The notes under the pieces were generated by a model. The model searched no databases. It was not told the origin of the DNA and saw nothing but the letters and a program-made list of their open reading frames with translations. 38,594 bases of DNA, from IMG/VR virus record IMGVR_UViG_3300042902_000149, positions 1 to 38,594 of that record; one strand, 5' to 3'. Source of the DNA: a virus. This document shows, piece after piece, positions 23,802-31,569 of this stretch; positions within the stretch are counted from its first letter, which is position 1; each line of letters starts with the position of its first letter. A program made the translations under genes and the position numbers.

Positions 23802-24059
23802 ATGAACTCATTATGAAATAGAGTGGCTTCAACAGAAGGCTATATCTATGTATTGAAGAAATATGAAAACTGAGAAGCATTAGAAAGATGTTATGATTTA
23901 GATACTGAGGAAGTTGAAGAATATTTAAATCAATTAGTAGAAGATTGAGAAATAAAAAGTTGGAATTTCTGGGAATGATTTGATGTGCCAGATTTTGATT
24001 ATTCTGAAATAGAATTAAAAAATGAAGAAGATGAGGAAGAAGAAGATGAAGAAGATTAA
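23802..24059 (+). CDS. acidic winged-helix-like protein, 85 aa
   Basis: The N-terminal ~50 residues suggest a small winged helix (EGYIYVLKKYENGEALERCY, then VEEYLNQLVEDGEI). The last 17 residues are almost all Glu and Asp. Acidic tails of this type occur in DNA mimics and in regulators. First gene of its operon. Confidence 0.6.
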
Positions 24060-24079
24060 TTATTTAACTATACTATATT

Positions 24080-24229
24080 ATGAAAACACTAGACCAATTT
24101 AGAGAATATCTATTACTAAGAGAGAAAGAGATAAGAGATAGAGAAACTAAATGAGAGAATGTAAGGAATGAATTAATAGAAATATTACAAGCTGAGGTAT
24201 ATTTGAATAATTTTATAAAAAATGACTAA
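24080..24229 (+). CDS. hypothetical helical protein, 49 aa
   Basis: Arg/Glu/Leu-rich helix (FREYLLLREKEIRDRETKGE), probably a coiled coil. Overlaps the next gene by 8 bp. Confidence 0.5.
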
Positions 24230-24554
24230 AATAGAAAACTATAAAAGAGAACATAATAAGGAAATAATATCTAATATAGAACATAATAAGGAAATAATAA
24301 GATTATATATTAGTGCTACTGAATATTCTCAACAATATAGTGAAAAGATATTTTGGTTATTAAAAGAAAATATAGAATTATATAAACTTTTACATAAGAA
24401 AGTAAAACACATACCAAAAAGAAACATAGAAATTAAGAAGATAGAAAAAAAAGAATATAAAGAGCCTGAATTTGATGAATACGATAATACACAAAATGAT
24501 TTGAGAATACAAGAATATGATAATGAGGGAGAATTATGTTATAGATTATATTAA
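24222..24554 (+). CDS. hypothetical coiled-coil protein, 110 aa
   Basis: The N-terminal part contains a near-perfect duplicated EHNKEII element (DNA direct repeat about 20 bp long, 30 bp apart), then a Lys-rich helix, then an acidic C-terminus (EPEFDEYDNTQNDLRIQEYD). Directly precedes the ERF gene. It has no TGA codon. Function unknown; a partner of ERF is possible from position. Confidence 0.6.
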   Translation: MTKIENYKREHNKEIISNIEHNKEIIRLYISATEYSQQYSEKIFWLLKENIELYKLLHKKVKHIPKRNIEIKKIEKKEYKEPEFDEYDNTQNDLRIQEYDNEGELCYRLY

Positions 24555-24566
24555 TAAATAAGAATT

Positions 24567-25241
24567 ATGGAAAAAAAAGAAATATCAAAAGCAATTATAG
24601 CTGTAATGACTGAAGTAAATAATATAGGTAAAAACACAACAGTTTGAGAATGAAGAAATGCTTATAAAGCTGTATCTGATAAAGATGTTAAAGAAGCTAT
24701 AAGAACAAGTATGTGAAAAAACTGATTATGTATTATGTCTACTTGAATACAAAGTAAAATACAAATTGATAGATGGGAAGAAGATGATACTTATAATAAA
24801 CAAGCTCCTTATCCTAAAAAAACTAAACAATCAGTATTTACAGAAGTAGAATCTAAATATTTACTATTACATACAAGTTGAGAAAGTATTGAATTAGCTT
24901 GATATGGACAATGAGTAGACACACAAGATAAAGGTGCAGGTAAAGCTACAACTTATGCTTTAAAGAATGTATTAATTAACTTATTCTTAGTACCAACTGG
25001 AGAAGATACAGATAATACACATTCTGATAGTTATGCAGTACCAAAAACTAAAACAGAAAAACAAGTATATAAATGAAAATTAGATGTTATGGATTATGTA
25101 ACAAGAGTAAAAGAAGAAGATGATGTAAATGCTTTAGATTCTATATATAAAGAGTTTATTGCTGAATGACCAAGTGAAAAACAAAAAGAATGGTTAATAA
25201 GAGAATGTAAAGAAAGAAAAGAACAATTAATTAATTTATAA
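24567..25241 (+). CDS. erf: ERF-family single-strand annealing protein, 224 aa
   Basis: Matches the ERF superfamily: the N-terminal AIIAVMTEVNNIGKN helix, the NAYKAVSDKDVKEAIR segment, and the signature GQGVDTQDKGAGKATTYALK around residues 112-132, followed by KNVLINLFLVPTGED. Length is typical. ERF proteins bind ssDNA and anneal complementary strands, allowing RecA-independent recombination and circularisation. In this genome it is the only recognisable recombinase and is flanked by RusA and a NinB-like gene. The C-terminal third is a charged helical tail. Confidence 0.85.
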
Positions 25242-25257
25242 TATAACAATAGAGAAT

Positions 25258-25479
25258 ATGAAAGAAATTTTAGCAACTTGGATAATATTCCAATTAATAA
25301 TAATTGGATTTATCACATGAGATTTATCACATGATATTAATACTAATACTTATGAATGTGCATTTACAGAAACAGAAGCAGAAAAATGGCAATATATAAT
25401 GGTATGAATAGTGTTTCCATTATTAGTATTTAATACTTTTGAATCAGATGTAATTGACGCTTATTGTAATAGAATTTAA
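25258..25479 (+). CDS. small membrane protein, 73 aa
   Basis: Two hydrophobic segments, residues 4-21 (ILATWIIFQLIIIGFI) and about 47-60 (IMVGIVFPLLVFNTF), separated by a polar loop with a small tandem repeat at DNA level (ATTTATCACATGAG twice). Probably two membrane passes. Function unknown. Confidence 0.6.
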
Positions 25480-25481
25480 TT

Positions 25482-25835
25482 ATGATTTGAAATAAAACCC
25501 AAATACTAGAATACCTAGATAAAGATAAAGAATGAGATATATATGATATTACTAGAAAGCAAGAAAAGACTATTAGAAGTCTAGCTCAAAATTCATATTA
25601 TCACGGTATTATTTGTAAAGTAATAAGTGATTGGAGTTGAGATAGTACAATATGAGTACATTATATGATAAAACAAATGTTCAAGCTAAAAACCACAACA
25701 GACTTAGCGACTGATGAATTTGCTTTTATGTGTAAATCTATTATAGAACTATTTAAAGAGAATTACGGGGTAATAATCCCCACTCCTAGTAATGCAGGAG
25801 ATAATGAATCCCTTTATAAAACTTTATGATTTTAA
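25482..25835 (+). CDS. NinB-like recombination protein, 117 aa
   Basis: KTIRSLAQNSYYHGIICKVI, a middle HYMIKQMFKLK and TTDLATDEFAFMCKSI, then NYGVIIPTPSN follow the conserved order of NinB-type phage proteins (RSLxQNxYYHG, then TxLTTxEFxxY, then GIxIPxPN). NinB binds ssDNA and helps phage recombination functions. The first 28 residues are a lead-in with acidic and basic helix. Lying beside erf and near rusA fits. Confidence 0.7.
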
Positions 25836-25846
25836 CCTAACTAACT

Positions 25847-26155
25847 ATGATTACTACAATTAGCCCAAAGATAAAAAGATTTTTAAAAAGAAACCAAAAA
25901 CTAGATAATAGAACATTATATATAGAATACTTACTAGATATGTGTGAAACAGAGCAAGAAAAAAAAGTAATAGAAAAAATTTTAAATAAATCTATACAAA
26001 ATAATAGTTTAATAAGATTAAGAAATTTCTTAATAAAAGAATGAGAAATAGCTCCTTATAGTAAGGACAGAAATAAAAAATATAGGGAAGTAAGAGAGCA
26101 ATTCTCGCCGATTAACGGATTAATTAGTGGATTCAGAAGATATTTTAACTTTTAA
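25847..26155 (+). CDS. hypothetical protein, 102 aa
   Basis: Basic helical protein (KIKRFLKRNQKLDNRTLYIE, EQEKKVIEKILNKS) with a short C-terminal part rich in Arg and Phe. Frame passes one TGA. No family recognised; position suggests a replication or recombination accessory. Confidence 0.55.
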
Positions 26156-26165
26156 AACTAACATT

Positions 26166-26423
26166 ATGACAGCAATAATTATAACAATTAGTATATGTAT
26201 AGTATTAATAATATTAATCTTATATGTACTATGAAATAATATTAAAAAACAAAATGAAACTATTAGTAGATTATTTAAAAAACAAGAATTAGATAGAGAG
26301 GTTATAGATAATTTATGAGAATGATTAGAAGAATCAAGAAAAAATAATGCAAATAATATTACATTAAAAAACTACTATAAAAATAAATATTTAAAACTTA
26401 AAAACTCCTATAAAATATGATAA
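26166..26423 (+). CDS. single-pass membrane protein with coiled-coil tail, 85 aa
   Basis: N-terminal membrane helix from residue 3 (IIITISICIVLIILILYVL), then a charged helical tail. Layout is like i-spanins and other small phage membrane proteins, but it lies in the early region, away from the lysis genes. Overlaps the HTH gene by 7 bp. Confidence 0.6.
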
Positions 26424-26656
26424 CAATAGAACAATTCTTAGAAGAAGAAAAACAAGAAATAGAATTAAGAAAAGAATTAAAACAAAAGATATTAAAACTA
26501 ATAACTAGATATAATCAAAAAGATATAGCTAAACTATTAAAAGTAGATAATAATATAATAACAAGAATAAAAAATAATCATAAATTCAAAATAAGTACAA
26601 TAAAACATTATCTAAAATGAGTTAATGAGATTATAAAACATATAAATAAACTATAA
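26417..26656 (+). CDS. helix-turn-helix protein, 79 aa
   Basis: After a charged helical N-terminus, residues ~35-65 (RYNQKDIAKLLKVDNNIITR, then IKNNHKFKISTIKHYLKG) read as an XRE-type HTH with a good turn. A perfect 16-bp palindrome lies 24 bp after the stop, a natural candidate for its operator. Probably a regulator of the downstream early genes. Confidence 0.65.
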
Positions 26657-26680
26657 TAATATATAAATACCCCCCTATTT

Positions 26681-26696
26681 ACTAGTCTAGACTAGT
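26681..26696. promoter_or_regulatory. perfect 16-bp palindrome, possible operator
   Basis: ACTAGTCTAGACTAGT is its own reverse complement. It lies between the HTH gene and the 96-aa gene, 22 bp before the next ATG, without a T-run, so it suits a dimeric DNA-binding protein better than a terminator. Confidence 0.6.
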
Positions 26697-26718
26697 GTAA
26701 TTAATAAATAAAGAGATT

Positions 26719-27009
26719 ATGAATAAATTAGCAATTTTAAGAATAGAAGAGAATTTTAATCCTATAAGAGGAACTTCTACTAATAAAATAAATGCAGTAG
26801 CCTTTAAATTAGACCCTTTAATAAAAGCTAATTCGATAGTATCAAGTAATCCTGACACAAGGTTTTATAATGACATTAGGGAATTAAAAGATTATGAATG
26901 GCAAAAAATATTAAATACAGAACAAATGGATTATTGGATATGAGAAGATTGAATTACGCACTGGAATATAAGAGATGAAGAAGGATATTGTACTAATAAT
27001 TATGAATAG
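26719..27009 (+). CDS. hypothetical protein, 96 aa
   Basis: Alpha/beta protein beginning NKLAILRIEENFNPIRGTS; near the end DYWIGEDGITHWNIRDEEG. Two TGA glycines near the C-terminus extend it past the standard-code stop at 26941. No family recognised. Confidence 0.6.
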
Positions 27010-27068
27010 AAAACTAAATTAACACCCTTACTTTACTAAATAGCATTATTATATAACTTATAGAGATT

Positions 27069-27314
27069 ATGAAACACACACTAAAAATCCAAGATAGATT
27101 TTATAAACAAATACTTACCTGAGAAAAGACTTTTGAAATAAGAAAGAATGATAGATGATTTCAAAAATGAGATACTATTGAATTTAAAAGGATAGTGGAA
27201 TGATTATCAATTTTATTGGAATGAGATATAACACTAGAAATAAAAAATGTATTTCAAGAGAAGTGATTTTGATTAGAAGAATGATTTTGTATTTTGAGTT
27301 TCAGTATTATCTAA
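27069..27314 (+). CDS. DUF3850/ASCH-type small protein, 81 aa
   Basis: HTLKIQDRFYKQILTGEKTF, then EIRKNDRGFQKGDTIEF and ITLEIKNVFQ, then the terminal FCILSFSII strand follow the DUF3850 pattern (Phe-x-x-Ile-x-x-Gly-x-Lys-Thr-x-Glu-x-Arg then GD). This is an ASCH/PUA-like fold expected to bind RNA. The family is widespread in phages without an assigned role. Confidence 0.8.
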
Positions 27315-27345
27315 ATAACTAATATACTTTACTAATAAAAGAGAG

Positions 27346-27498
27346 ATGACAACTTTAGAAAATCAAATGAGAATAGATAATATTAAATCTTCAAGGGTAT
27401 TATGAATAATAACTCTTGATGAAGCAATAAAACTATTTAGAGAATATATTAAAAATCAAAGTTTAGAAATAACTAAAAATTTAAAATGAAAACAATAA
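27346..27498 (+). CDS. hypothetical protein, 50 aa
   Basis: Small helical protein ending in KNLKGKQ. Its last 13 bp overlap the next start in the sequence TTAAAATGAAAACAATAA, which recurs exactly at the end of the next gene (27846-27863). Confidence 0.55.
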
Positions 27499-27863
27499 GC
27501 CTAGAGTTATCTAAAAAGCTAAATGAAGCTTGAGTATTAGATTGAGTGGAAACAGAGTATTTTTATGAACAATATAAAAGATATGTATGAGATGCAGAAG
27601 TAAAAAATTGAGACGATTATATATTATGTTGACCTGACGATGCTACTTTTTGTGAATGACAAGACTTTAAAACTCTTACATTAGAAGAAGCTATTGATTT
27701 TATATCAAAGAATATAGGTATTAAATGAAGAATGTATATTGAATTACAATTATCAAAATATACCTATGATTTATTTTCAGCAGTGGAATTATTTAATTTA
27801 TCTTTTGCAGAACAAATACTAACCTATTTACTTGATAATAACTTATTAAAATGAAAACAATAA
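27486..27863 (+). CDS. conserved-looking phage protein, 125 aa
   Basis: Starts MKTISLELSKKLNEAGVLDG and has ETEYFYEQYKRY, a Gly-Asp-rich loop and LTLEEAIDFI. Such proteins (ISLELSKKLxExGV start) are common in phage early regions with no known function. Its end repeats the stop-start overlap seen at its own beginning. Confidence 0.65.
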
Positions 27864-28009
27864 ACACAGAACACTTAATAAACTATACTAATTCAAAAGC
27901 CGAACATTTACTAGAAGAGATGACTAGTGAATGAAAAGAATGTGCAAAAAAGATACAAACTATAATTGATAACTATAAATTAATAATAGAACAAATTAGT
28001 GTAGTTTAG
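27851..28009 (+). CDS. hypothetical protein, 52 aa
   Basis: Starts inside the end of the 125-aa gene and shares its first five bases of coding MKTI with it, as after a small duplication. Helical, Glu/Lys-rich, TAG stop. No function seen. Confidence 0.5.
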
Positions 28010-28017
28010 AATGTGAA

Positions 28018-28038
28018 ATACTTTATTATTAACAAAGA
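28018..28038 (+). repeat. 21-bp intercistronic repeat, copy 3
   Basis: Same 21 bp as at 21191 and 21825, followed by the ATG at 28044. The bases before it (AGAATGTGAAAT) also match those before copy 1. Confidence 0.75.
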
Positions 28039-28043
28039 ATATT

Positions 28044-28217
28044 ATGAAAGAAATAGAATTATTAAAAGAATTACCTTATGTAAAGCCTTGAATATATGAA
28101 ATCCAAGAGGAATGAGAAACACAATCTACTTTATACTCAAAAGAACACTGATTTCAATTTACAATGTTCAATGGTCGGTTAAGACATCCTTTATGGTTCA
28201 GAAATATAACTAAATAA
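28044..28217 (+). CDS. hypothetical protein, 57 aa
   Basis: Small alpha/beta protein (LLKELPYVKPGIYEIQEEGE, FTMFNGRLRHPLWF). Four TGA glycines. Not recognised. Confidence 0.5.
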
Positions 28218-28220
28218 ATT

Positions 28221-28352
28221 ATGAAAAAAATTATATATAAATGCGATTCTTGTAATAAAACATTTGATAGATGACAATTATGGGATATTGGATTTGATAA
28301 AAAACATATATGTAGGAAATGTGATGATATAGAAAAATTAAACACCCCCTAA
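28221..28352 (+). CDS. small zinc-ribbon protein, 43 aa
   Basis: Two Cys-x-x-Cys knuckles, CDSC near residue 8 and CRKC near residue 32, about 20 residues apart, a classic rubredoxin-like zinc ribbon. Probably nucleic-acid binding. Confidence 0.6.
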
Positions 28353-28395
28353 ATACAACAGCTAACTAGCTAAATAATATTAACCTAAAAGAAAA

Positions 28396-28473
28396 ATGGA
28401 AAAAGAATTGAAGCAAATAAAACAAAATTGAGTTGTAGTATGGGAATGATATATAAATAAAAGAAATAAATAA
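28396..28473 (+). CDS. very small protein, 25 aa
   Basis: A 25-codon frame with two TGA codons between two better genes. Only position and a possible ribosome site support it. Confidence 0.3.
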
Positions 28474-28513
28474 TACACTTAATAAATAACTTATAAACTA
28501 ATACAATATAAGA

Positions 28514-28723
28514 ATGAAACAAAAACTAATAGAAATATCTCCTGATAATACTAAGACAGGATATGAATGTCAGAAAGTATGAACTAATGAATGGGAAAAG
28601 ATAAAGCATATATGTTTAATAAAAGATAAGTGTGGAGAGCAAGTACATAATATACTCCTAAAAAATATGCACTATATTTGAGAGTGTGAATGACAATGTT
28701 TATTTGACAAAGAAACCTACTAA
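28514..28723 (+). CDS. hypothetical cysteine-containing protein, 69 aa
   Basis: Five cysteines spread through the sequence (YECQKVG, HICLIKDKCGE, GECEGQCLFD), with possible metal binding in the last Cys-x-x-x-Cys. Alpha/beta. Not recognised. Confidence 0.55.
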
Positions 28724-28763
28724 CAAGTAATAAGTTAGTAATATAATTTAATAAAAGAGAATT

Positions 28764-29039
28764 ATGAAAAATGTAATAGTATTTGATGATGAAATATTTA
28801 ATGCTTTTAGTTCATTTAAAAGAGAAATTGAATTAGAAGAAAGCAATTCACACGATGACTTAAAAGTTTCTATGATGTATTGAATGAGAGTTTTTGATTG
28901 AAGAAGAAAAGAAAATAAATTTATTAGATATATGTTTAATAAAAATAAAAGAATTCAAAAAAAATGGGATAAAATATTTAATGATAGAACTAAGGAAATA
29001 ACTGTTTATCCTTGAATTATGCATTGATTAGCAGTTTAA
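28764..29039 (+). CDS. hypothetical basic protein, 91 aa
   Basis: Acidic N-terminal half, strongly basic second half (FIRYMFNKNKRIQKKWDKIF) and a hydrophobic end (VYPGIMHGLAV). Four TGA glycines. A hairpin CACATA/TATGTG at 29050-29068 follows, without a T-run. Function unknown. Confidence 0.55.
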
Positions 29040-29099
29040 TAAAACACTTCACATATACTTAGTATGTGTACTATAATATAACTTATTAAAATAAAACCT

Positions 29100-29489
29100 A
29101 TGAGAGAAATAAAATTTGAAATATATGATAAAAATAAACAAAAATTTATATCATTTGAAGAGTATAAAGAATTATGAACTATACACTTAGAAAATGATTG
29201 AACTATAAGTTTTAGTAGTGATTATCTATTTACTAATAATATGATGATACAAAAAGATGTATTTATATTATGTCAATATATCTGAATGAAAGATAGAAAC
29301 AAAAAAGATGTAAAAAATTGAGATATTATTAATGAGTATGAAGATGATGAATTATTATGAACTTATGTAATAGAATATAAAGATAATTGATATTGGCCAA
29401 AATGAAGAGATAATGAATATTGATTTAGTGAAGATAATGAATTTGAAATTATCGGTAATATATATGAAAATCCTAACCTATTAAAATAA
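29100..29489 (+). CDS. yopX: YopX family protein, 129 aa
   Basis: Starts REIKFEIYDKNKQKF and contains LCQYIGMKDRNKKDVKNGDI (the family's [20 protein letters not shown]), then the strand VIEYKDNGYWP and the typical end FEIIGNIYENPNLL. Complete length. YopX proteins are common in phages of many hosts; their function is not established, though the fold suggests nucleic-acid or protein binding. Confidence 0.85.
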
Positions 29490-29494
29490 AACCT

Positions 29495-29749
29495 ATGAAT
29501 AAAAAAACTAGCATAATAGCATATGTAAGAAATGATTGACTAATTGATGAAGCCCAAGCAAATGACCTCCCTCCAGCTTGTATTCAAATATCAGAAATAA
29601 AAAGACTTGTATCAGTACTTATGACTATGGAAGAGAGAGAACTTTATAGTAGTAAACATTGACTAGATAAAACATTATATCTAAGAGATTTAACTAAAAA
29701 AGCTATACAAACTCATTGATGAGAAATAAATAAAATTATTTGTAATTAA
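29495..29749 (+). CDS. hypothetical protein, 84 aa
   Basis: Helical second half (ISEIKRLVSVLMTMEERELY). Ends directly in the promoter of the small RNA at 29774, whose -35 overlaps the last codons. Not recognised. Confidence 0.55.
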
Positions 29750-29767
29750 TATAAATATAAGTATAAT
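29740..29767 (+). promoter_or_regulatory. promoter of the ~79-nt small RNA
   Basis: TTGTAA at 29740-29745, 16-bp spacer, TATAAT at 29762-29767. Expected start about 29774, exactly where the first helix begins. Confidence 0.75.
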
Positions 29768-29773
29768 ATCCAT

Positions 29774-29852
29774 GGAATTGCTTAAAAAGTTTGGATATTT
29801 TAAGAAGATTATAAAAGGTGCAATTCCAAACTTGCCTTTTGTAGTCTTTTTT
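29774..29852 (+). ncRNA. ~79-nt small RNA whose terminator loop pairs with its 5' part
   Basis: The 3' end is a 17-bp terminator stem (29802-29818 with 29835-29851, three G-U pairs) running into T. Its 16-base loop carries GCAATTCC (29820-29827) and, overlapping it, CCAAACTT (29826-29833). The RNA's 5' part holds both complements: GGAATTGC (29774-29781) and AAGTTTGG (29787-29794). The two 5' segments are in an order that makes the pairings cross or exclude each other, so the RNA may be pseudoknotted, switch, or pair between molecules. No frame fits. It lies directly before an HNH gene, which it may insulate or regulate. Confidence 0.75.
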
Positions 29853-29864
29853 AAGTAGGAAATT

Positions 29865-30464
29865 ATGCGTAAAAAGTTAATTATAAACAAAGGAGATAAA
29901 TATAGGAGATTAACTATTATAAAAGAAATTATTAATAAAGGTAGAAGAAAGTTTCTATGTAAATGTGATTGTTGAAATATTAAAACAATAAAACTTGAAA
30001 ATATAAGAAGTTGAATAAGTAATAGTTGCTGATGTTATAAAAAGGAGATAACTATAATTGCTAATACAACACATTGAATGTATTGAACAAAAATATATTG
30101 AGTATATGCTTGAATAAAAAGAAGATGTGAAAACAAAAATGTAAAAAATTATAATAGATACTGATGACGTTGAATTAAATGTGAATGGAATAGTTTTGAA
30201 GAATTTTACAAAGATATGTGAGATTCTTACGAAGAATGACTTACAATAGATAGAATAAACAATAATTGAAATTACTATAAAGAAAATTGCAGATGGGCAA
30301 CTTATAAAGAACAAGCTAGAAATACTAGAAAAACATTATTTTATAAATGAAGAGCTGTTAGAGAATGGTGCGAAGAACTAGGATTAAATTTTTCAACATT
30401 TTATACAAGAAAGAATGTACAATGATTATCAATAGAAGAATCTTTATTTTATAATAGATTTTAA
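29865..30464 (+). CDS. HNH-type homing endonuclease with N-terminal zinc finger, 199 aa
   Basis: Residues ~25-60 carry a Cys-x-Cys-x-Cys and Cys-x-Cys cluster (FLCKCDCGN, NSCGCYKKE), the zinc finger usual in this group. The core reads RYGGRGIKCEWNSFEEFYKD, then LTIDRINNNGNYYKENCRWA and TYKEQARNTR, the well-known phage endonuclease pattern (YGGRGI, DRIDNNGxYxxxNCRW). The C-terminal ~45 residues look like a DNA-binding HTH (AVREWCEELGLNFSTFYTRK). A mobile endonuclease is likely. It stands alone, 12 bp after the small RNA terminator. Confidence 0.75.
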
Positions 30465-30509
30465 TCCCCCCCCTAATAGATAATAACCTATAAAAAAAGA
30501 TGAGAGAAA

Positions 30510-30686
30510 ATGAATATAGAACATATAAACTTATTAACTCCTAAAGAGCAAGAAACACTAGAACAATTACATATAGATAAACACAACCTAAAATTAACTA
30601 AAGAAGAAATAGAAAAAATAAATACTAAAATAATTGATTTGCAAGAATTAATGAAAGCAAGACTATTTAATTTAACTAATATTTAA
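30510..30686 (+). CDS. hypothetical coiled-coil protein, 58 aa
   Basis: Leu/Lys/Glu helical repeat (TLEQLHIDKHNLKLTKEEIE). A competing overlapping start at 30500 in another frame gives only 14 codons. Function unknown. Confidence 0.5.
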   Translation: MNIEHINLLTPKEQETLEQLHIDKHNLKLTKEEIEKINTKIIDLQELMKARLFNLTNI

Positions 30687-30697
30687 CCTAAACTACT

Positions 30698-30877
30698 ATG
30701 ACTTATAAGTTACTAAAAGATATTAAGTGAGTGAAAGCTTGAACAGAGTTTTGATATGACCAGTGAGTAGTTTTACCTATATGAATATCTATGTTCTCAG
30801 AAGAGGCTAAAAATATTACATGCTTAATTGAGAGTTTATGAATAGATAATACTGAATATTTTAAAACTAATACTTAA
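30698..30877 (+). CDS. hypothetical protein, 59 aa
   Basis: Small alpha/beta protein with seven TGA glycines (VKAGTEFGYDQGVVLPIG), which argues for real coding. No family recognised. Confidence 0.55.
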
Positions 30878-30888
30878 CCAAAGATACT

Positions 30889-31113
30889 ATGAAGAAACTA
30901 TTAGATACTTTTTGAGATTTTAAATATGATATATTTACAACAGATGCAATTAAATGACAAACTGATTATAGTTATGATGAAAGAATGGGAGAAATATTAT
31001 ATGTAAAAAAATATAATTGAAAACTTGATTACGAAACTACTAATGAGTATATTACATTAAAAGAATCTCCTAAAAGGAAATTTAAACTTAGTATTGTTAC
31101 TAAGATTAAATAA
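30889..31113 (+). CDS. hypothetical protein, 74 aa
   Basis: Mixed alpha/beta, Lys- and Tyr-rich, ending beta-like (KFKLSIVTKIK). Last gene before the packaging promoter. Not recognised. Confidence 0.55.
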
Positions 31114-31115
31114 AC

Positions 31116-31143
31116 TTGTAATATAAACTTATATAATTATAAT
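31116..31143 (+). promoter_or_regulatory. promoter of the packaging and head operon
   Basis: TTGTAA at 31116-31121, 16-bp spacer, TATAAT at 31138-31143; the terminase small subunit starts 24 bp later. The same -35 as the small RNA promoter at 29740. Confidence 0.75.
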
Positions 31144-31166
31144 AGATACATATTAACTATAAAAAA

Positions 31167-31568
31167 ATGATTGAATCAAAGACAGTAAGAAAGGATAAAT
31201 TAAAGAATAAAGCTAAGATAATTAAGGCTGTTTTAAATAGTCCTTTAGATACTCAAGATAAGATAGCTAAAACGGCTTGAGTTAATAAATCAACTGTTTC
31301 AAGGCAACTAAACGAAATGCAACAAACTGCAACAAAAGACGATAGAATCCTTTGATTAACGGATAAAGACTTTGAATTGATGACTAAAATTCAAGAAGAA
31401 AAGTTAAGAAGAATGAATGAAGAATGAAAAGAATTAAACAATGCAGATATTGATAAATGGGACAATACATCTTCAAAAAGATATAGTTTATTTAGATGAG
31501 ATGCAACTGATAAAGATTGAGGAATGAAAAGACCTGATGTAATATTTGAAATTGTTAATCCTGAATAA
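31167..31568 (+). CDS. terS: terminase small subunit (HTH), 133 aa
   Basis: Residues ~12-50 are a helix-turn-helix (KAKIIKAVLNSPLDTQDKIA then GVNKSTVSRQLNEM), as expected for the DNA-recognising part of small terminases. A helical middle region for oligomerisation (FELMTKIQEEKLRRMNEE) and a Gly/Asp-rich end follow. It stands 1 bp before the large terminase and just behind a promoter. It would recognise the packaging site and load the motor. Identity rests on HTH plus position. Confidence 0.75.
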
Positions 31569-31569
31569 T

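Noticed and set aside
29955-30314. 119-codon frame on the minus strand
   Set aside because: Antisense of the HNH endonuclease whose motifs are clear on the + strand; Ser/Phe/Ile composition is typical of antisense AT-rich DNA.
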